Below, piece after piece: positions 11,634 through 22,650 of a DNA stretch of 62,000 nt. The DNA is taken from assembly GCF_000003815.2 (NCBI RefSeq), contig NC_049981.1:12729304-12791303 (forward strand), in the 5' to 3' direction. Each line of letters begins with the position of its first letter. The first letter of the stretch is position 1. The translations under genes were made by a program, and so were the position numbers. Below the pieces are notes generated by a model. It saw only the letters and a list, made by a program, of their open reading frames with translations, did not search any database and was not told the origin of the DNA. The stretch comes from Branchiostoma floridae (taxonomy: Eukaryota > Chordata > Leptocardii > Amphioxiformes > Branchiostomatidae).

Positions 11634-12749
11634 TCAGTTACTTTTAGCGAAGAGTCGTGCAACGCCGCGGCGGACCTCTCTCAAACGAAATCCGTAGACG
11701 ACAGGGTTGATTGCCGAGTTTAACACGATGAAGACCATCATTCTGTAAAGCGACGGGAAGTCATGAGTGAATAGGGCCATATTGCTGAAGATCGGCATCC
11801 ATCCCACCAGGAACAAGATGGTGATGATGACGAGGGTGATGCCGGATTTTCTGTTGACGCTAGACTGGGCGCCCACCGCCGCTTCTTGTGCAGTGATGGC
11901 GTCCACCTGCTTCCAGAGGCACCACAGCACGCCCATGTTGAGGAGGATGATTGCCGCCATCGGGATGAAAACGAACACGAGCACGACAACCACATAGCTG
12001 CGAGGCAGTCCTCCGGCTATCGGGAGACATTCTATGTGGACATAACTTGCACAACGCCAGCCGAAGACGGGTAGCATGGCCAGCAGCCCAGACCACACCC
12101 AGACGATAATAGTCACGACCTTACATTTGTCGTTGGTGACGTTGTTGATGTAAGTCATCCCATGGACGATGAACCAGTAGCGCTCAGCCGTCAGGGCCAT
12201 TAGACTGTAGGCGGAGGACAGCCCGGATAGGAACATCGATGTGAACATGAGACGTGCCGAGGCGTAAGAAGGGACGGAGTCGGTTCGAATGTAACCCAAT
12301 GTAGTACCAGTCCCAACCATGAACGTCAGGCCAGTTAAGACATCACTAGCAGCCAGATTAGCCATCAGGATGTAAACTGGAGTGTGAAGCTGTTCGTACC
12401 TGATGATGGCTGCTAGCGGGAGGATGTTCGCAACGAAGGACCAGGCACCGAGAGTTATAGCAACACATGCGATGGTGATTGCCACGGACTGGTACATAGT
12501 ACGAGATGGACTGTCACTCTGCACACATTCTGATGCATTTGAACTGATATTTTCTCCTACCTTGGAGACTGTGCTCATCTCAAAGGCGCTGCAGTTCACA
12601 TTCCGGTCTGTTGAGTTGTGGACTGTGTCCGTGTCGTTGCTGGTCTCCTTAGCGGTGTCCTGCCCGGATGCTAAGGGCAGCTGGACGTAACGACCTGTGG
12701 CTAGTAGAACCACGAACGCCACTCTGATGTAGTTGCCTTTGGTACTCAT
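11634..12749 (-). CDS. Rhodopsin-class GPCR, EDG/LPA-receptor-like (paralogue 2)
   Basis: Tandem paralogue of the gene at 9134-10264: same strand, single exon, near-identical helices 2-7. Start chosen at 12749 (371 codons), where MSTKGNYIRVAFVVLLATG looks like a signal peptide; the frame runs open to a Met at 12857, within the conserved leader. Landmarks: YILMANLAASDVLTG (TM2), ERYWFIVHG after TM3, GWMPIF (TM6), NPVVYGFRLREVRR (TM7). TM3 lacks the usual cysteine, and two cysteines sit in loop 2, as in LPA/S1P receptors. The N-terminal tail has diverged most; it is rich in N-x-S/T sites and holds extra cysteines. Being in tandem with a conserved upstream segment, it probably arose by unequal crossing-over. 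The ligand is not predictable from sequence alone. Confidence 0.88.
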   Translation of the reverse strand: MSTKGNYIRVAFVVLLATGRYVQLPLASGQDTAKETSNDTDTVHNSTDRNVNCSAFEMSTVSKVGENISSNASECVQSDSPSRTMYQSVAITIACVAITLGAWSFVANILPLAAIIRYEQLHTPVYILMANLAASDVLTGLTFMVGTGTTLGYIRTDSVPSYASARLMFTSMFLSGLSSAYSLMALTAERYWFIVHGMTYINNVTNDKCKVVTIIVWVWSGLLAMLPVFGWRCASYVHIECLPIAGGLPRSYVVVVLVFVFIPMAAIILLNMGVLWCLWKQVDAITAQEAAVGAQSSVNRKSGITLVIITILFLVGWMPIFSNMALFTHDFPSLYRMMVFIVLNSAINPVVYGFRLREVRRGVARLFAKSN

Positions 12750-12776
12750 CGCTTCTTCGTGGTTTTGACAAACTGA

Positions 12777-12850
12777 GTACGTAAGTTCTAATGTCTCGTA
12801 AAGGAGAGAGAGAAAAACAACGGTCCTAGCGTGAGAACCGCATCTTAATG
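12777..12850 (-). promoter_or_regulatory. Conserved upstream leader of GPCR 2
   Basis: Shared with 8361-8432, and its inner motif CTAGCGTGAGAAC is shared with 10328 and 10439. The position directly before the start and the conservation among paralogues suggest a promoter or 5' UTR element. No TATA box was identified. Confidence 0.45.
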
Positions 12851-13197
12851 TTGACACCAGCTCTGCTTCAGGGCGGCATCATATTGTAATCTTGCGTAAT
12901 TAGTCGTATATTTGGAAGGTTTAAGTACAAATTACCTTTCTTCATGATCACTAATGCACAATGCCAAAAATACATCATAACACACTTCATCACATAGTAT
13001 AATAAGTATGAAATATTTCAGCATTATCAAGTGCAGCCATGACAACCTGAATGGAACCTGAAGGAGCTTTATGGGGCTAAATCAGATTTCCCTTCCAGGT
13101 AGATATGTAATTAGGCTAGACCGTGTAAAGGTTAACATTCTGTATTTGCTTGCAAATGTTACCTTTCTAGTTTCATAATGTCTGTTACGGTTAGGTT

Positions 13198-13659
13198 GTT
13201 ACCTTCGCCAAGAAGGTTATATTTTCGGTTATAAAAAGCCTCATTATGTGTCCCTATATGTAGGTCAACAGAATATAACTCGAGAAGCTGTGTATGGATT
13301 TTAATGATATTTGGTATTTGAGTAGCGGTTGCGGAAAGGAAGGTCGTGTTCGAAAATGGTTGGCATTGCCTTTTTCCGTCAGGACGGTAGCGGGCCGAAT
13401 GTGTGCGTCCACTTTTTTTTTGTGTACAGCAAAACTCAAGAGGCCTTGAATGAATCCTGATGATATTTGGTAGGTGGGTAGGGGTCAGGAAAACGAAGGT
13501 CGAGTTCGATAACGGACCCCCTAGCTGCTATCTAAGGTACTGCACCAATTTTGACATCTCGTGTTCTGGACATGCTGTGGTCATGATTTTTGAGTGGTAG
13601 AAAGCCCTTGGAACAGAGAGTAAAAGTGCTGTAAGTTTGAACCCCCTGGCGAAGGTAAC
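13198..13659. mobile_element. Dispersed repeat with GTTACCTTCGCCA inverted ends
   Basis: Left end GTTACCTTCGCCA at 13198-13210; its exact complement is at 13647-13659. Inside, two related units (around 13290-13370 and 13440-13520) share TGATATTTGGTA and GAAGGTCG...TTCGA. No coding capacity. Similar ends (GCCATTCTGGCAAAGGTAA) occur at 57721, so this is a family with several copies here. Confidence 0.65.
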
Positions 13660-13770
13660 GCAACGGGCCCGCATGGCTAGCTGCATTTGCCGACGATTTC
13701 GTGATGTTTTACATGGAATACCCACCCGAAATGGCGGGGTAAGCAGACGCAGACAGTGTGGCATGTACAA

Positions 13771-13845
13771 ACTATCCCGTCATGCCTCGCGCGATGAGCG
13801 AGTTAGATACAACAAACCCCACATGTGATCTCACTCCGTGTCGCG
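13771..13845 (+). repeat. Split direct repeat A1 (left end of YR retrotransposon)
   Basis: 75 bp, identical to A2 at 27581-27655. It begins ACTATCCCGTCATGCCTCGC and ends CCGTGTCGCG. The flanking sequences diverge at once on both sides. Confidence 0.93.
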
Positions 13846-13869
13846 AACCGGAATAGCACGGACCTCACC

Positions 13870-16262
13870 ATGAGCGCCCCGGCTCCCATTGTCCTGCGCG
13901 GAGATGCCACCCTTGTGGGACAGAATTTGTTCGATATCTACAAGACGGTGCGAGGAGAAACTCCCCTCCCGGAGGAGGATCTCCTTGCCAGGTTCTTAGC
14001 CGACGTGTCGCTCGGGAACCTCAGCGACAACGAGCTTTCGGAGCGGCTGGAGACCCTCACAGGACAAGACACCGTTTTCCTCCTAGCCATGACAGGAATG
14101 GACCCCAAAGCGCACGAAACCATCGTGCGCTTGGCCCACTTTCTGATCCTGGCGGCCAACGACACTGTCGCCCCCAGGCAGCAGATCCAGCCGTCCAAGG
14201 CCAGCAAAGCCGCAGCCCAGGCAGTCGCGACCCTCCTGGACCCTACCCACGTCCCGCCCCGTGGGACGGAGCGGACAACAACAGCAGCGGCGTCGAAGAC
14301 AGGCGGCGCCTCTTCCTCTGGCCTCCCACCGCCAGCCAAGAAGGCAAAGAAGAAAAAGCCAGCCCCACCGGACGAGGACTCCAGCTCTGGTGACGAGAGT
14401 GATCTCGAGGTCAGTACGGTTTCTTCCTGGGTCTAAAAGTGTATTTAGGGCAGATATGTACAGACGAAAAGTGGGTTGAAGTCGTATCTCCCCGCAGCGA
14501 CGGATAGAACATTGCTCTGGGTTTTCCCCTGGACGGGTGGAGTTGTATCTCCCCGATTTAGTAGAGCGGGCTGCAATTGTATCTCTCCGCTGTGACAAAC
14601 GAAAACTCTCTGTAGTCCGACGATAGGGTTGCAGTCGTATCTCCCCGTCGAAACGAACGAACCAGAATCCCGAAACTCCGCAAACACGACAAAACGAAAC
14701 CCTGTATTTCCGACGAGCAGGTTTCAGTTGTTCTCCCCGCAGAAGCGAACAAAACAAATCTTCTGTATTTATGACGAGCGGGTTGCAGTTGTACCTCCCC
14801 GCAGAAACGAACAAAACAAATCTCTGTATTTACGACGAGCGGGTTGCAGTTGTACCTCCCCGCAGAAACGAACAAAACAAAACCTGAACCCTGTGTTTCC
14901 AACGAGCGGGTCGTAGTTGTATCTCCTCGCGTGAAACAAACGAGATCTACCCCCGCTGTAAAAGGACGAGTGGTTTGAAGTTTTTTGCATCTCCCAAAAA
15001 AACGAGGAAACGATATGTGTTGTTTCCCTAGACCAGCGGGTCACAGTTTGTATCTCCCCACAGTGACGAAAGAAGTAACATTTGATCCCTAAAATTATGG
15101 GCAGGTTGAATCTCAGGTTGTATCGTTGATTTTCTTTCCGCCGAAGCGGGGCTAAGACATAATCTTACTCACAAAATTTGAAAACACAACAAATAAATGT
15201 GCTTCCCTCAGCCGGCACAAGCACAGACGACGAAGTTTCTCTCCCCGCAAGCAAGAAAACAAAACTTTCGGTCTTTCGGCTAAGCCTACCCCTACTCGGT
15301 TTCCCCCGCCTCTCGATTAGCTTGTGCAGACGTCTAAGTACAGGTTAAAAGAGGGAGGAGGAATCCAGTGTTTTCTCGCCTTTTTTCAAATTCTAAGTTT
15401 GTTTTCCCTCGCCCATGTAGCTATTATTGTAATCGTGAAACTACAATTACTCCCACCGAGCTCCTAATTACACCCAGGTCTAGCGATAGACAAACCGAGG
15501 TGTCAACAACGTGCTCTCGCAGCATGAGACAAGTTTTTCGGTATTCCCTAATCGATCATGACATTCCACCACGTCACAGTCGGGCGCCGACAAAGACTCC
15601 CGTCCGTTCCCTAGTTCGCTAACATGTGTCAACCAAAACCGCTAACCCAAATAGTTGTGGCAATGAGCGGAAATTTGGAGCAGTTTGAAGAGTAAAACCT
15701 GACGTTGGTTTTCATTTGATTTTCTCTCTAGGATGACTCGCTTCGACGGGAGTTAGACAAGGCAAAGGAAGCATGTCTAGACCCCCTCGTCCATCGCTAC
15801 CCCGCCAAACTCCGGATCCACGGACCATTGTGTCGCCTGAAGGATAAAACCATCAGGGTGGGAGCTAAAAGGAGCGTTGTGGAGCGCTTCGAGAACTTAG
15901 CAAACTTCGTGCTCGAAAACTCCTCGAACGAGGGGATTGGAGAAGAAGTCAGGATCCTCCTGATGACAACATCCGAGTCCAGCAATCGCCAGCCGTCCTA
16001 CGGTCAGACTCAGAGCCACCGGGGCCCGCCACCACCAGGAGCCTGGGGCCCGCCACCACCAGGAGCCTGGGGACCGCCCCAGGGCCCACCCCAGCCATAC
16101 CGCCCATGGGGACAGGGCTCGGGCGCCGAGGGGTGGGGACCACCTCCACGCCGGTCCTCGGCACGCCCGCCACGCATCCACAACTCAGACAGGTGCTTCA
16201 CGTGTGGGGAGGTTGGCCACTGGCGATCCGACTGCCCCCTCAACCCGAAGAAGCGGCGGTGA
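13870..16262 (+). CDS. gag: gag-like nucleocapsid protein of the YR retrotransposon, two exons
   Basis: Structural or nucleic-acid-binding protein of the retroelement. Exon 1 is 13870-14409, with Met in the context CACCATGAGC 25 bp after A1. Exon 2 is 15732-16262. The join is phase 0 (GAG|GTCAGT ... TTTCTCTCTAG|GAT) and gives 356 codons. Exon 1 encodes a helical N-part, then an Ala/Pro-rich, lysine-rich and acidic serine tract. Exon 2 encodes a basic helical segment, a Gly/Pro/Trp-rich linker with GPPPPGAW repeated, and a CCHC zinc knuckle, CFTCGEVGHWRSDC, near the C-terminus. Without splicing, exon 1 would stop at 14436, before the knuckle. The intron is inferred from frame and splice signals, not from RNA. 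Confidence 0.78.
14410..15731 (+). repeat. Intron of gag, filled with degenerate tandem repeats
   Basis: Between 14478 and about 15070 there are roughly nine degenerate units of 55-62 bp. Each contains GTTGCAGTTGTATCTCCCCG or a variant, followed by ACGAACAAAACAAAT. The last units decay into unique sequence. A pyrimidine tract precedes the acceptor AG at 15730-15731. Stop-poor minus-strand frames through the array are by-products of its composition. Confidence 0.7.
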
Positions 16263-16719
16263 ACCGAGGACGGGACTGACAGACCTGAACTCTAAAAGTG
16301 TGATGAAAGAGCATACATAGTGACTCTGGTAGATTAGTAAGCACAAGAAAGTTAATATGTAGAAAGTTAGAACACGAAGATTAAAGAAAGAATGATGCAC
16401 ATACATACATGTCCATGTTGCCTTTTTTCTTTTCTTTTTTGCATTGTGATTTGACCTCAGAGCAAAGATGGACGTCGATTAACCATGTTTTGATGTAAAC
16501 CGGGAGGTGACCCCCCACGACACGACGCTTCAAATAGGTCAAGATAAGATTAGAGTCGTCAGTATGGAAACCCGCTCGGGGCTCGGTTCAGATATTTTAT
16601 TTGAGAGGCAGCGGTCCGCAAAAAATTAATTACAGATCACATACTCATGTAAATGACAGTGCTAGTGACACTGCTTTGTGACACCATTTCCTTTGAGCCA
16701 AATGACAGCAGCCAAGTAG
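16263..16719. other. YR element sequence after gag, no gene seen
   Basis: Noncoding stretch from the gag stop to the next nested element. No conserved motif was recognised. Confidence 0.35.
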
Positions 16720-16728
16720 GTGGCCCGC

Positions 16729-18197
16729 TAGCCTCCTTCACCGGCCTCTCTGGGAAGCTTGGCATTTTTTTTTTGTAGGAAGGAAGCCGATTTCGCTTAG
16801 CCCGTACAAGCTTTCCGGGGGTTTTTCCTGGCCTTGTACCAGACTTCCGGAACCCTGAAAACACGTCAAAATAGATCCAATTGGGGGGGGTTTTTCCCGG
16901 CCGGGGAACAGTTCGGGTTCCCGGGTTCCGGGGTTTGGGGGCTTTTGCCTAGCCGGTTTTTTTTTTTTGGCCGGGTTCCTCCTTTTTTTGTTCCCCTTTT
17001 CGGTTTTTTTCAGCGTTCCGGGTTTTGGTAGGGATTTTTTTTTTCTTTTCCCGGCTTTTTCCCGGTTAAAAATCGGGAATGGGCTTTCCGCCCCCCCCCC
17101 CCCCCCCCCCCCCACACACAAAAAAAAAGGGTTCGCTTAAAAGGCTGGGCTGTCTACCAGGCCAGGCTACCTGGCCTGTCTACCTGGCCTGGCTATCACG
17201 TCAGGCTACTCAGATCCCCCCATTCATATCCCCATCATATGGCACTCAGCCAAAATAGCTGATTGACAGGCATAATAATTGCTGATCTCCAACCCTGCTA
17301 GTGCCAGTGACCCAAGGTTGCCCTGTCCACCACTGGCTGGGCCCTTTGGGAATGTGTCTGGGAGGCCTTGCTTGCAGCATGTCAGGAACACAAGTACCAG
17401 CATTGTGTTTGTGTATGTTTGTGGGTGTGTAAATGTGTGAGTGTGTGTGTGTGTGTAAGAATGGGCTTGCCAGCAACAGAAATTTGTTTCTTTATTGAAT
17501 ATCTATCTTCTAGAACAGAAACTATCTCAGCTTGTGCAACAAGAAGGGAGAGCATAAATCACTTGCTCACTGTAAAGCTAAACTTGTATTGACCAAGGGG
17601 GGTACTGTATAATTACATGTACCTCCTTGTTCTCTTTGCTAGTATGCCATGTTGACATATACAATCTTAGTAGTCACATAGCATTTTTGAGGCTGTGGAT
17701 TGTTATCCACTGTACAATTTTTGTGTCCAGGACAGAGCCCAATCCTCTCCTTCCACTGACAATAATCTCCCCAACCCCCTTGTACAAGTTGGAGTGGGGA
17801 AAGTACTGTTAACAGATTTTGTGACATGTCAAAGGATTTGAACCCAGAACTTCTGTTTTCTAGGTCTAACACCCTAAAGCATTTACCGAACACAGTACTG
17901 GTACAGTACTTGAATGTGTTCCTGACAGCTGCAAGGAAGGCCTCCCAGACACTTTCCCGAAGGGTCCAGCCAGTGGACACTGGCAGGGTTGAAAATTAGC
18001 AATTACTATGCCTGTCAATCAGCTATTTTGGCTGAGTGCCACATGATGGGGGTATGAATGGGGGGATCTGAGTAGCCTGACGTGATAGCCAGGCCAGGTA
18101 GACAGGCCAGGTAGCCTGGCCTGGTAGACAGCCCAGCCTTTTAAGCGAACCCAAAAAAAATTGCCAAGCTTCCCAGAGAGGCCGGTGAAGGAGGCTA
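16729..18197. mobile_element. Long-TIR foldback element with 9-bp target duplication (Mutator-like, non-autonomous)
   Basis: The element is a long inverted repeat starting TAGCCTCCTTCACCGGCC. It is bounded by a perfect 9-bp direct repeat GTGGCCCGC at 16720-16728 and 18198-18206. The arms pair over more than 300 bp: 16729-16768 plus 17129-17395 on the left, 17880-18197 on the right. Shared blocks include the CCAGGCCAGG/CCTGGCCTGG clusters. A GT-rich microsatellite lies near 17400-17458. No transposase frame is present. Long TIRs with 9-bp duplications are typical of Mutator-like elements; assignment is by structure only. Confidence 0.85.
16769..17128. other. Homopolymer-rich block in one foldback arm
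   Basis: This block has no counterpart in the opposite arm. It consists of expanded G, C, T and A runs, including a run of more than 20 C ending near 17113, with half-decayed CCGG words. It interrupts otherwise pairing arms between AGCTTGGCA and TTCGCTTAAAAGG. It may be a low-quality consensus across a hairpin rather than real DNA. Confidence 0.5.
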
Positions 18198-18399
18198 GTG
18201 GCCCGCCGCTTTGACGTAACACATAAACCGAATTATTACACCCAAGTGACGGAAAGGAATTCGGGCGACACAAACGACATTAACAATACACCTCATAAGG
18301 ACCCCATCGTGACGACGTGGTTTTTACATATGTATCAACAGACCCGATTGCGATCAGACCAGATCTTTGTTTTCATTACCTGCATGTATGCAGGTATGG

Positions 18400-19030
18400 T
18401 TTTCACGGGCGTGGGAACTTTTGGAAGCTGGGGATGTAGGGCGCTGTATCTCAAAAACGGATGGTGCGAGCACGACGATTTTTGGTACGTGGGTTGGGGG
18501 TGGTGGCTTGACACTCAGGTGTGATTTTGGGCCTCCTGGCACTTGACCTTGACATTGCAGGTGACATTTTTTGTGTTTTTTGGGCACTTTTGGCGCTGTG
18601 TGTCCGGAACGATACGTGGGATTGCAACGATTTTTGGTGCATGGGTGGGGGGGTCATTGCCTGTTGCCTAGGATTGACTTTGGGCCTTGTCGCGTTTGAA
18701 CTTGACACGGCAGGTCAAATTTTGTGTCCGAGAGGGGTATTTCCGGAGTTATATCTTCTGAATGGTTGGTGCGGGCGCGATGATATTTGGCACATGTGTC
18801 GGCGGTGGCTGAATAATTCTCAATTTTTATTTTGGCGGCCTTGGTGCTTGAACTTGACATTCCAGGTTACCTTTTGTGCGGGCACGGGGCGTGCGCTGTA
18901 TCTCCGGAACGCAAGGTGCCATTGTGTTGCTTTTTGGTACATGAATTGTTGGTGGTGTCCTGGCGGTCAGGTTTGATTTTGGGCTTCCTTGTTCATGAAC
19001 TTGACACTGTAGGCTGATGCTGATTTTTTC
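18400..19030. repeat. Degenerate tandem repeat of about 140 bp, four units
   Basis: Units share GCGCTGTATCTC-AAACG, then GATTTTTGGTACATG, then TTTTGGGC...CTTGACAYTG. They start near 18440, 18590, 18745 and 18893. The plus frame reads through with a recurring ALYLRN...FWYM pattern. Divergence is high and no protein family is recognised, so coding is doubtful. Confidence 0.6.
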
Positions 19031-21161
19031 TTGGTTGGGATTCAGGACCACTAACATCTGCTTGGTTTTTTGAAAACAGATTATGGTCCAGGGTTTGGGT
19101 TGATTGATGGGTCTTTACTTGTGTAATTGTCATCTGGTTTGCAGGGGCGTACATGTAGGTCACGTTCAATGTATTGGGTTACTTTGTATCTGCCAGATGA
19201 TGCTACAGCTCCTGCCATACTGGTTAGGTATAATTTGAGTTTGCTTCTTAGTCTTTGTGGTGTTTTGACAGCTGTATAAACTATATAGTTCTGGTACAAG
19301 TTCCTTTACCCTGTTTGGCAATCATGGTTAAACAGAAGAAGATACAACTTTCTAAAGTGGAGGAGAAATGAATAGAGCATAAGCATAGGAGAAAGGACTG
19401 TGTATGATTTTTCCTGTGTTTCTTTGGTGATGCCATTTCCATACTGTATGCAGGTAATTTTGGGCCAGTCATATTCACTTGATTTTTGGGCCTGCTTTTA
19501 AATCTATAGTACAGGCAGGGTTAAGTGGTGGAGGCTTTGTTAAGTATCGTCTGGTGCATTTTGTCACTGCAAATATATGATGAAATTGTTTTCCCCTTCT
19601 AAGCAACTGCTCATTGGTTTTTGGGGATGTTTGCCGGGTGTCCGCTCTGGCTACAACAGTTTTCTGAACTTTTCAAAGTTTCCATTGCCAGCAGCTTGCC
19701 ATCTATAAATGGGATTGACAAGGACATTTTGATTATTAATTCTGCTGTTAAATTTGGCTTAAATACTAGAAGAGATTTAGGCCCACGTTACATTACGGTT
19801 TTCGCGAGAGCGGGACTGGCGAGAGCGGGACTGGCAAGAGCGGGAGCCCCATGTTAAGAGAGTTCCTGTCGTTGTAGTCCCGTTGTCTTCAAATTTTCTC
19901 CCGTCCACTCCGAAGTGTATGCCCGTAGGCTCAGTGGGAGTCCCCGACAACTTCAAACTGCGTATAAAGAGAACGCGTCGGGCCCCTGACAGCCGGAGTC
20001 AGGGTTTAGGTGATTATTTCAGTGCGTAGCCATAACTTAGCAAGTTATCACTGAAAGAAAGGGATCTTCTTTCAATTTTGAATGGGTTTTTAAAGTCCTT
20101 TTTTATCAAAAATTTTGTGGTCGAAGTTACCAGAAGTGTCAGCGAAACAACAACGTAGTCAGGGACTTGTATTTCTTATGAAATTCAAATACTATTTGAA
20201 TTTCAATCACTTGGAAGTGGTAAGCAAACAAAAAATGAAATTTTGTTCAATATGACAGCGTGCAGCTAAAAAAAACTGCGATCTTCATGGTTAGACTTTC
20301 CTGCGGGTGGGTTGGGTTGGTCAGATTGAATGAAAATATGATACCACCCTGGGGACTAACTGTTGCTGTTGCATGGGGGCTACCACAGTGAGATTGTCTA
20401 TGGAACTACTGTACTAAGTACCATTGGTGAAATTAAGCAAAGAACCTTCCAATGTCAAGTGATATATCACTCCAGAAATAAATCTTTAATGGAAGAATAC
20501 ACACCAAGGAGACTTAGCAGCTGCATCAGGTCAGTACATTGAAATAGGAAGATATCAGTACTAAATATATCATGACAGAATAAATGCATGGGCCATCTGA
20601 GAAAAAAAAGTAGCAAAAAGTTGTCTCAACAACTTCAAGGTACTGTGGTTGGTTATGTACTTAAGAAATCCAAAATAAGTAATGTTCATCCATGTCCAAA
20701 CTTACAAATTCAGAAAATGGAATTTCAGACTTTTGCATGGTGCACAACCAACACGGTAAAAAGCTGACTTTTCCAAGCACGTACCGCAGACAAAAAATAC
20801 ACAATAGGTCTACAGACACCCAATATATTTCATGCAGGCCTGAGGTCTACGAACTCTTGTTATTATTTGAGGAGGCCGCCATTCTTCGCATTCTTTGTAT
20901 TTGTACCTTGCGGCATCTACAATTGACATGAGCAAAACCGCCTTCGTACCAATCATTGTCGATAACATCTCTCTTTGTATTTCGCCTGATAAGCCCGGCG
21001 TGTGCTTAAACCTAAAATTTACTTCAGGTCTACACGTGCGTATTGTCAAGTTCAACTGTGTATTTACTCTCAAACCCATTGCCGATAATAACAACAGCAT
21101 GGGTCACGACATTCACCAGACCTGAACGGTATTGTCTATTGATAATACCGGTACCACTTTG
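19031..21161. other. Noncoding sequence inside the YR element
   Basis: No gene recognised. A short tandem motif GCGGGACTGGCGAGA occurs at about 19807-19850, and a small hairpin on GAAATTCAAATA near 20179-20203. This stretch is probably further nested repeat DNA, since a typical YR element would not need it. Confidence 0.35.
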
Positions 21162-21366
21162 TAATAGATAGATCATGGGAGTGGCCTGACTATGTAATAG
21201 ATAGATCATGGGAGTGGCCTGACTATGTGGATTTGGTACTGCTCCGCCCACCCGAGGAGTTTTTTGGGGTCCCCGAGGGCGAAGCCCGAGGGACCCCAAC
21301 AAACTCCAAGGGTGGCGGAGCAGTACCAAATCCACATAGTCAGGACACTACCAGGATCTATCTGAC
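21162..21366. repeat. Duplicated 33-bp unit followed by a large hairpin
   Basis: TAATAGATAGATCATGGGAG occurs at 21162 and 21195 as the start of two 33-bp direct copies. From about 21196 to 21363 the sequence folds back, with arms through GACTATGTGGATTTGGTACT. An inner GC-rich stem (GGGGTCCC...GGGACCCC) sits around 21280. It is a foldback repeat; no target duplication was found. Confidence 0.65.
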
Positions 21367-21480
21367 TTAGAACATGGCCATCTTTCCGAAGCAAAATACA
21401 CTTTTTTAGTCATTAGAAACATGCAGTTTGTTTTCCTAGCAAGCGAACAGACAGGCTATATTCTTCTCCTATTTCCCATT

Positions 21481-21541
21481 CATGACCCTGGTGATGGCGC
21501 CTCACACCTTTCATGACCCTGTTGATGGCGCCTCACACCTT
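21481..21541. repeat. Two-copy tandem repeat
   Basis: CATGACCCTGGTGATGGCGC followed by CTCACACCTTT is present twice with a period of about 31 bp. Confidence 0.7.
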
Positions 21542-22342
21542 TCCTCATGAGGATTGTGTGAAATTCATGTCTGGTTTTACAACACTTTTTTGCACCACAA
21601 TGCCATTGTTCTGTGGGTGTATGTCAGATTGATCCCAGTTCCCAACCTGACCTCAAATGAGCAGGACGTGGCATTTCTTGGAGGCCCATTTCTCGAGTAT
21701 GTTCAGCCGTTTTCACAGTGTTCAGCCGAGTTCCGTACACAGCCCGACACGTCTGAGTTCCAGCTCGAGCTTGGTGTAAAAAGGTTTTGCTGCAGCCTAT
21801 TGGCATCTCTGCCAAACTGTTCTGTAGTTTTGATCCTGACCAGCTCCTGCCAGACAGACCGGCCAATGTCGCTGCCTCCTCCCCCATTTCATTCGCCCTG
21901 CTGGAGCAACCGTTCTGACAAGCTGTCCTGTTCCCAGTTCGACCCGTTCCTGGTAGACCACATCATGCATTATCTTCCTGCATTTTTAGTTTGTTTCTCG
22001 TTTATGGAAGTATTCATCGTTTTGATCAATTCAACTCGCATCTTTTTATGTAGCATCTCTACTTTTTAAAAGTTTTTCTTTACTATCTTGGAACCTGTTC
22101 CCTAGCTTGATGTAACCAAAGAGGTTATATTTTTCATGTCTTTGAAAGTTTGATGTAACGCTGTTTGTACATTTTCTTGTTACAAGAAACTCTTTATTAT
22201 TGTCTTGTTCGTTTTCTGACTTTCTTTCATGATCGTTAGAATTTCCTTTGTTTATGTTATGAATAAAGATGTTCAGTAACATAGGTTGATTTGCTGTTTC
22301 CCTTTTTGTTAATTCTTTAATTGCTTCTATTTGCATGAGAAA

Positions 22343-22488
22343 GGTGGGCGTCTCCAACTTAGTCAATTTATTCGTTGGTTGGTACACCCCTACCCCTAGG
22401 GAGACCATTCAGTTGAATGGTGGGCGTCTCCAACTTAGTCAATTTATTCGTTACTTAGTACACCCCTACCCCTAGGGACACCATACTA
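22343..22488. repeat. Two-copy tandem repeat of about 77 bp
   Basis: GGTGGGCGTCTCCAACTTAG through CCCCTACCCCTAGGGA occurs twice in a row. A further 45 bp on, GGAAAGATGGCCATGTTCTAA (22532-22552) is the inverse of 21368-21388, so 21162-22552 may be one composite element. Confidence 0.7.
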
Positions 22489-22650
22489 TGTGGATTTAGT
22501 CACAAGAAATACTCGCTCCTGATTGGCTGAGGAAAGATGGCCATGTTCTAAGTATCGGTGGCATCTGCAACTGATTGGAGCAAGATGCCGCCGTGCAAAT
22601 TAATGACGGGATCTTTTCTTTGTATCTAACTGAGAAACTCGGTATGTGGC

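Noticed and set aside
14083-15044. Long minus-strand open frames through the gag intron repeats
   Set aside because: They follow the repeat period and base composition, overlap the coding gag exon and have no recognisable domain.
21554-22069. 171-codon plus-strand frame inside the YR element
   Set aside because: No conserved motif and cysteine/serine-rich noise-like content; not part of gag, RT or recombinase.
22046-22408. 120-codon minus-strand frame
   Set aside because: Low-complexity, overlaps a tandem duplication, no known motif.
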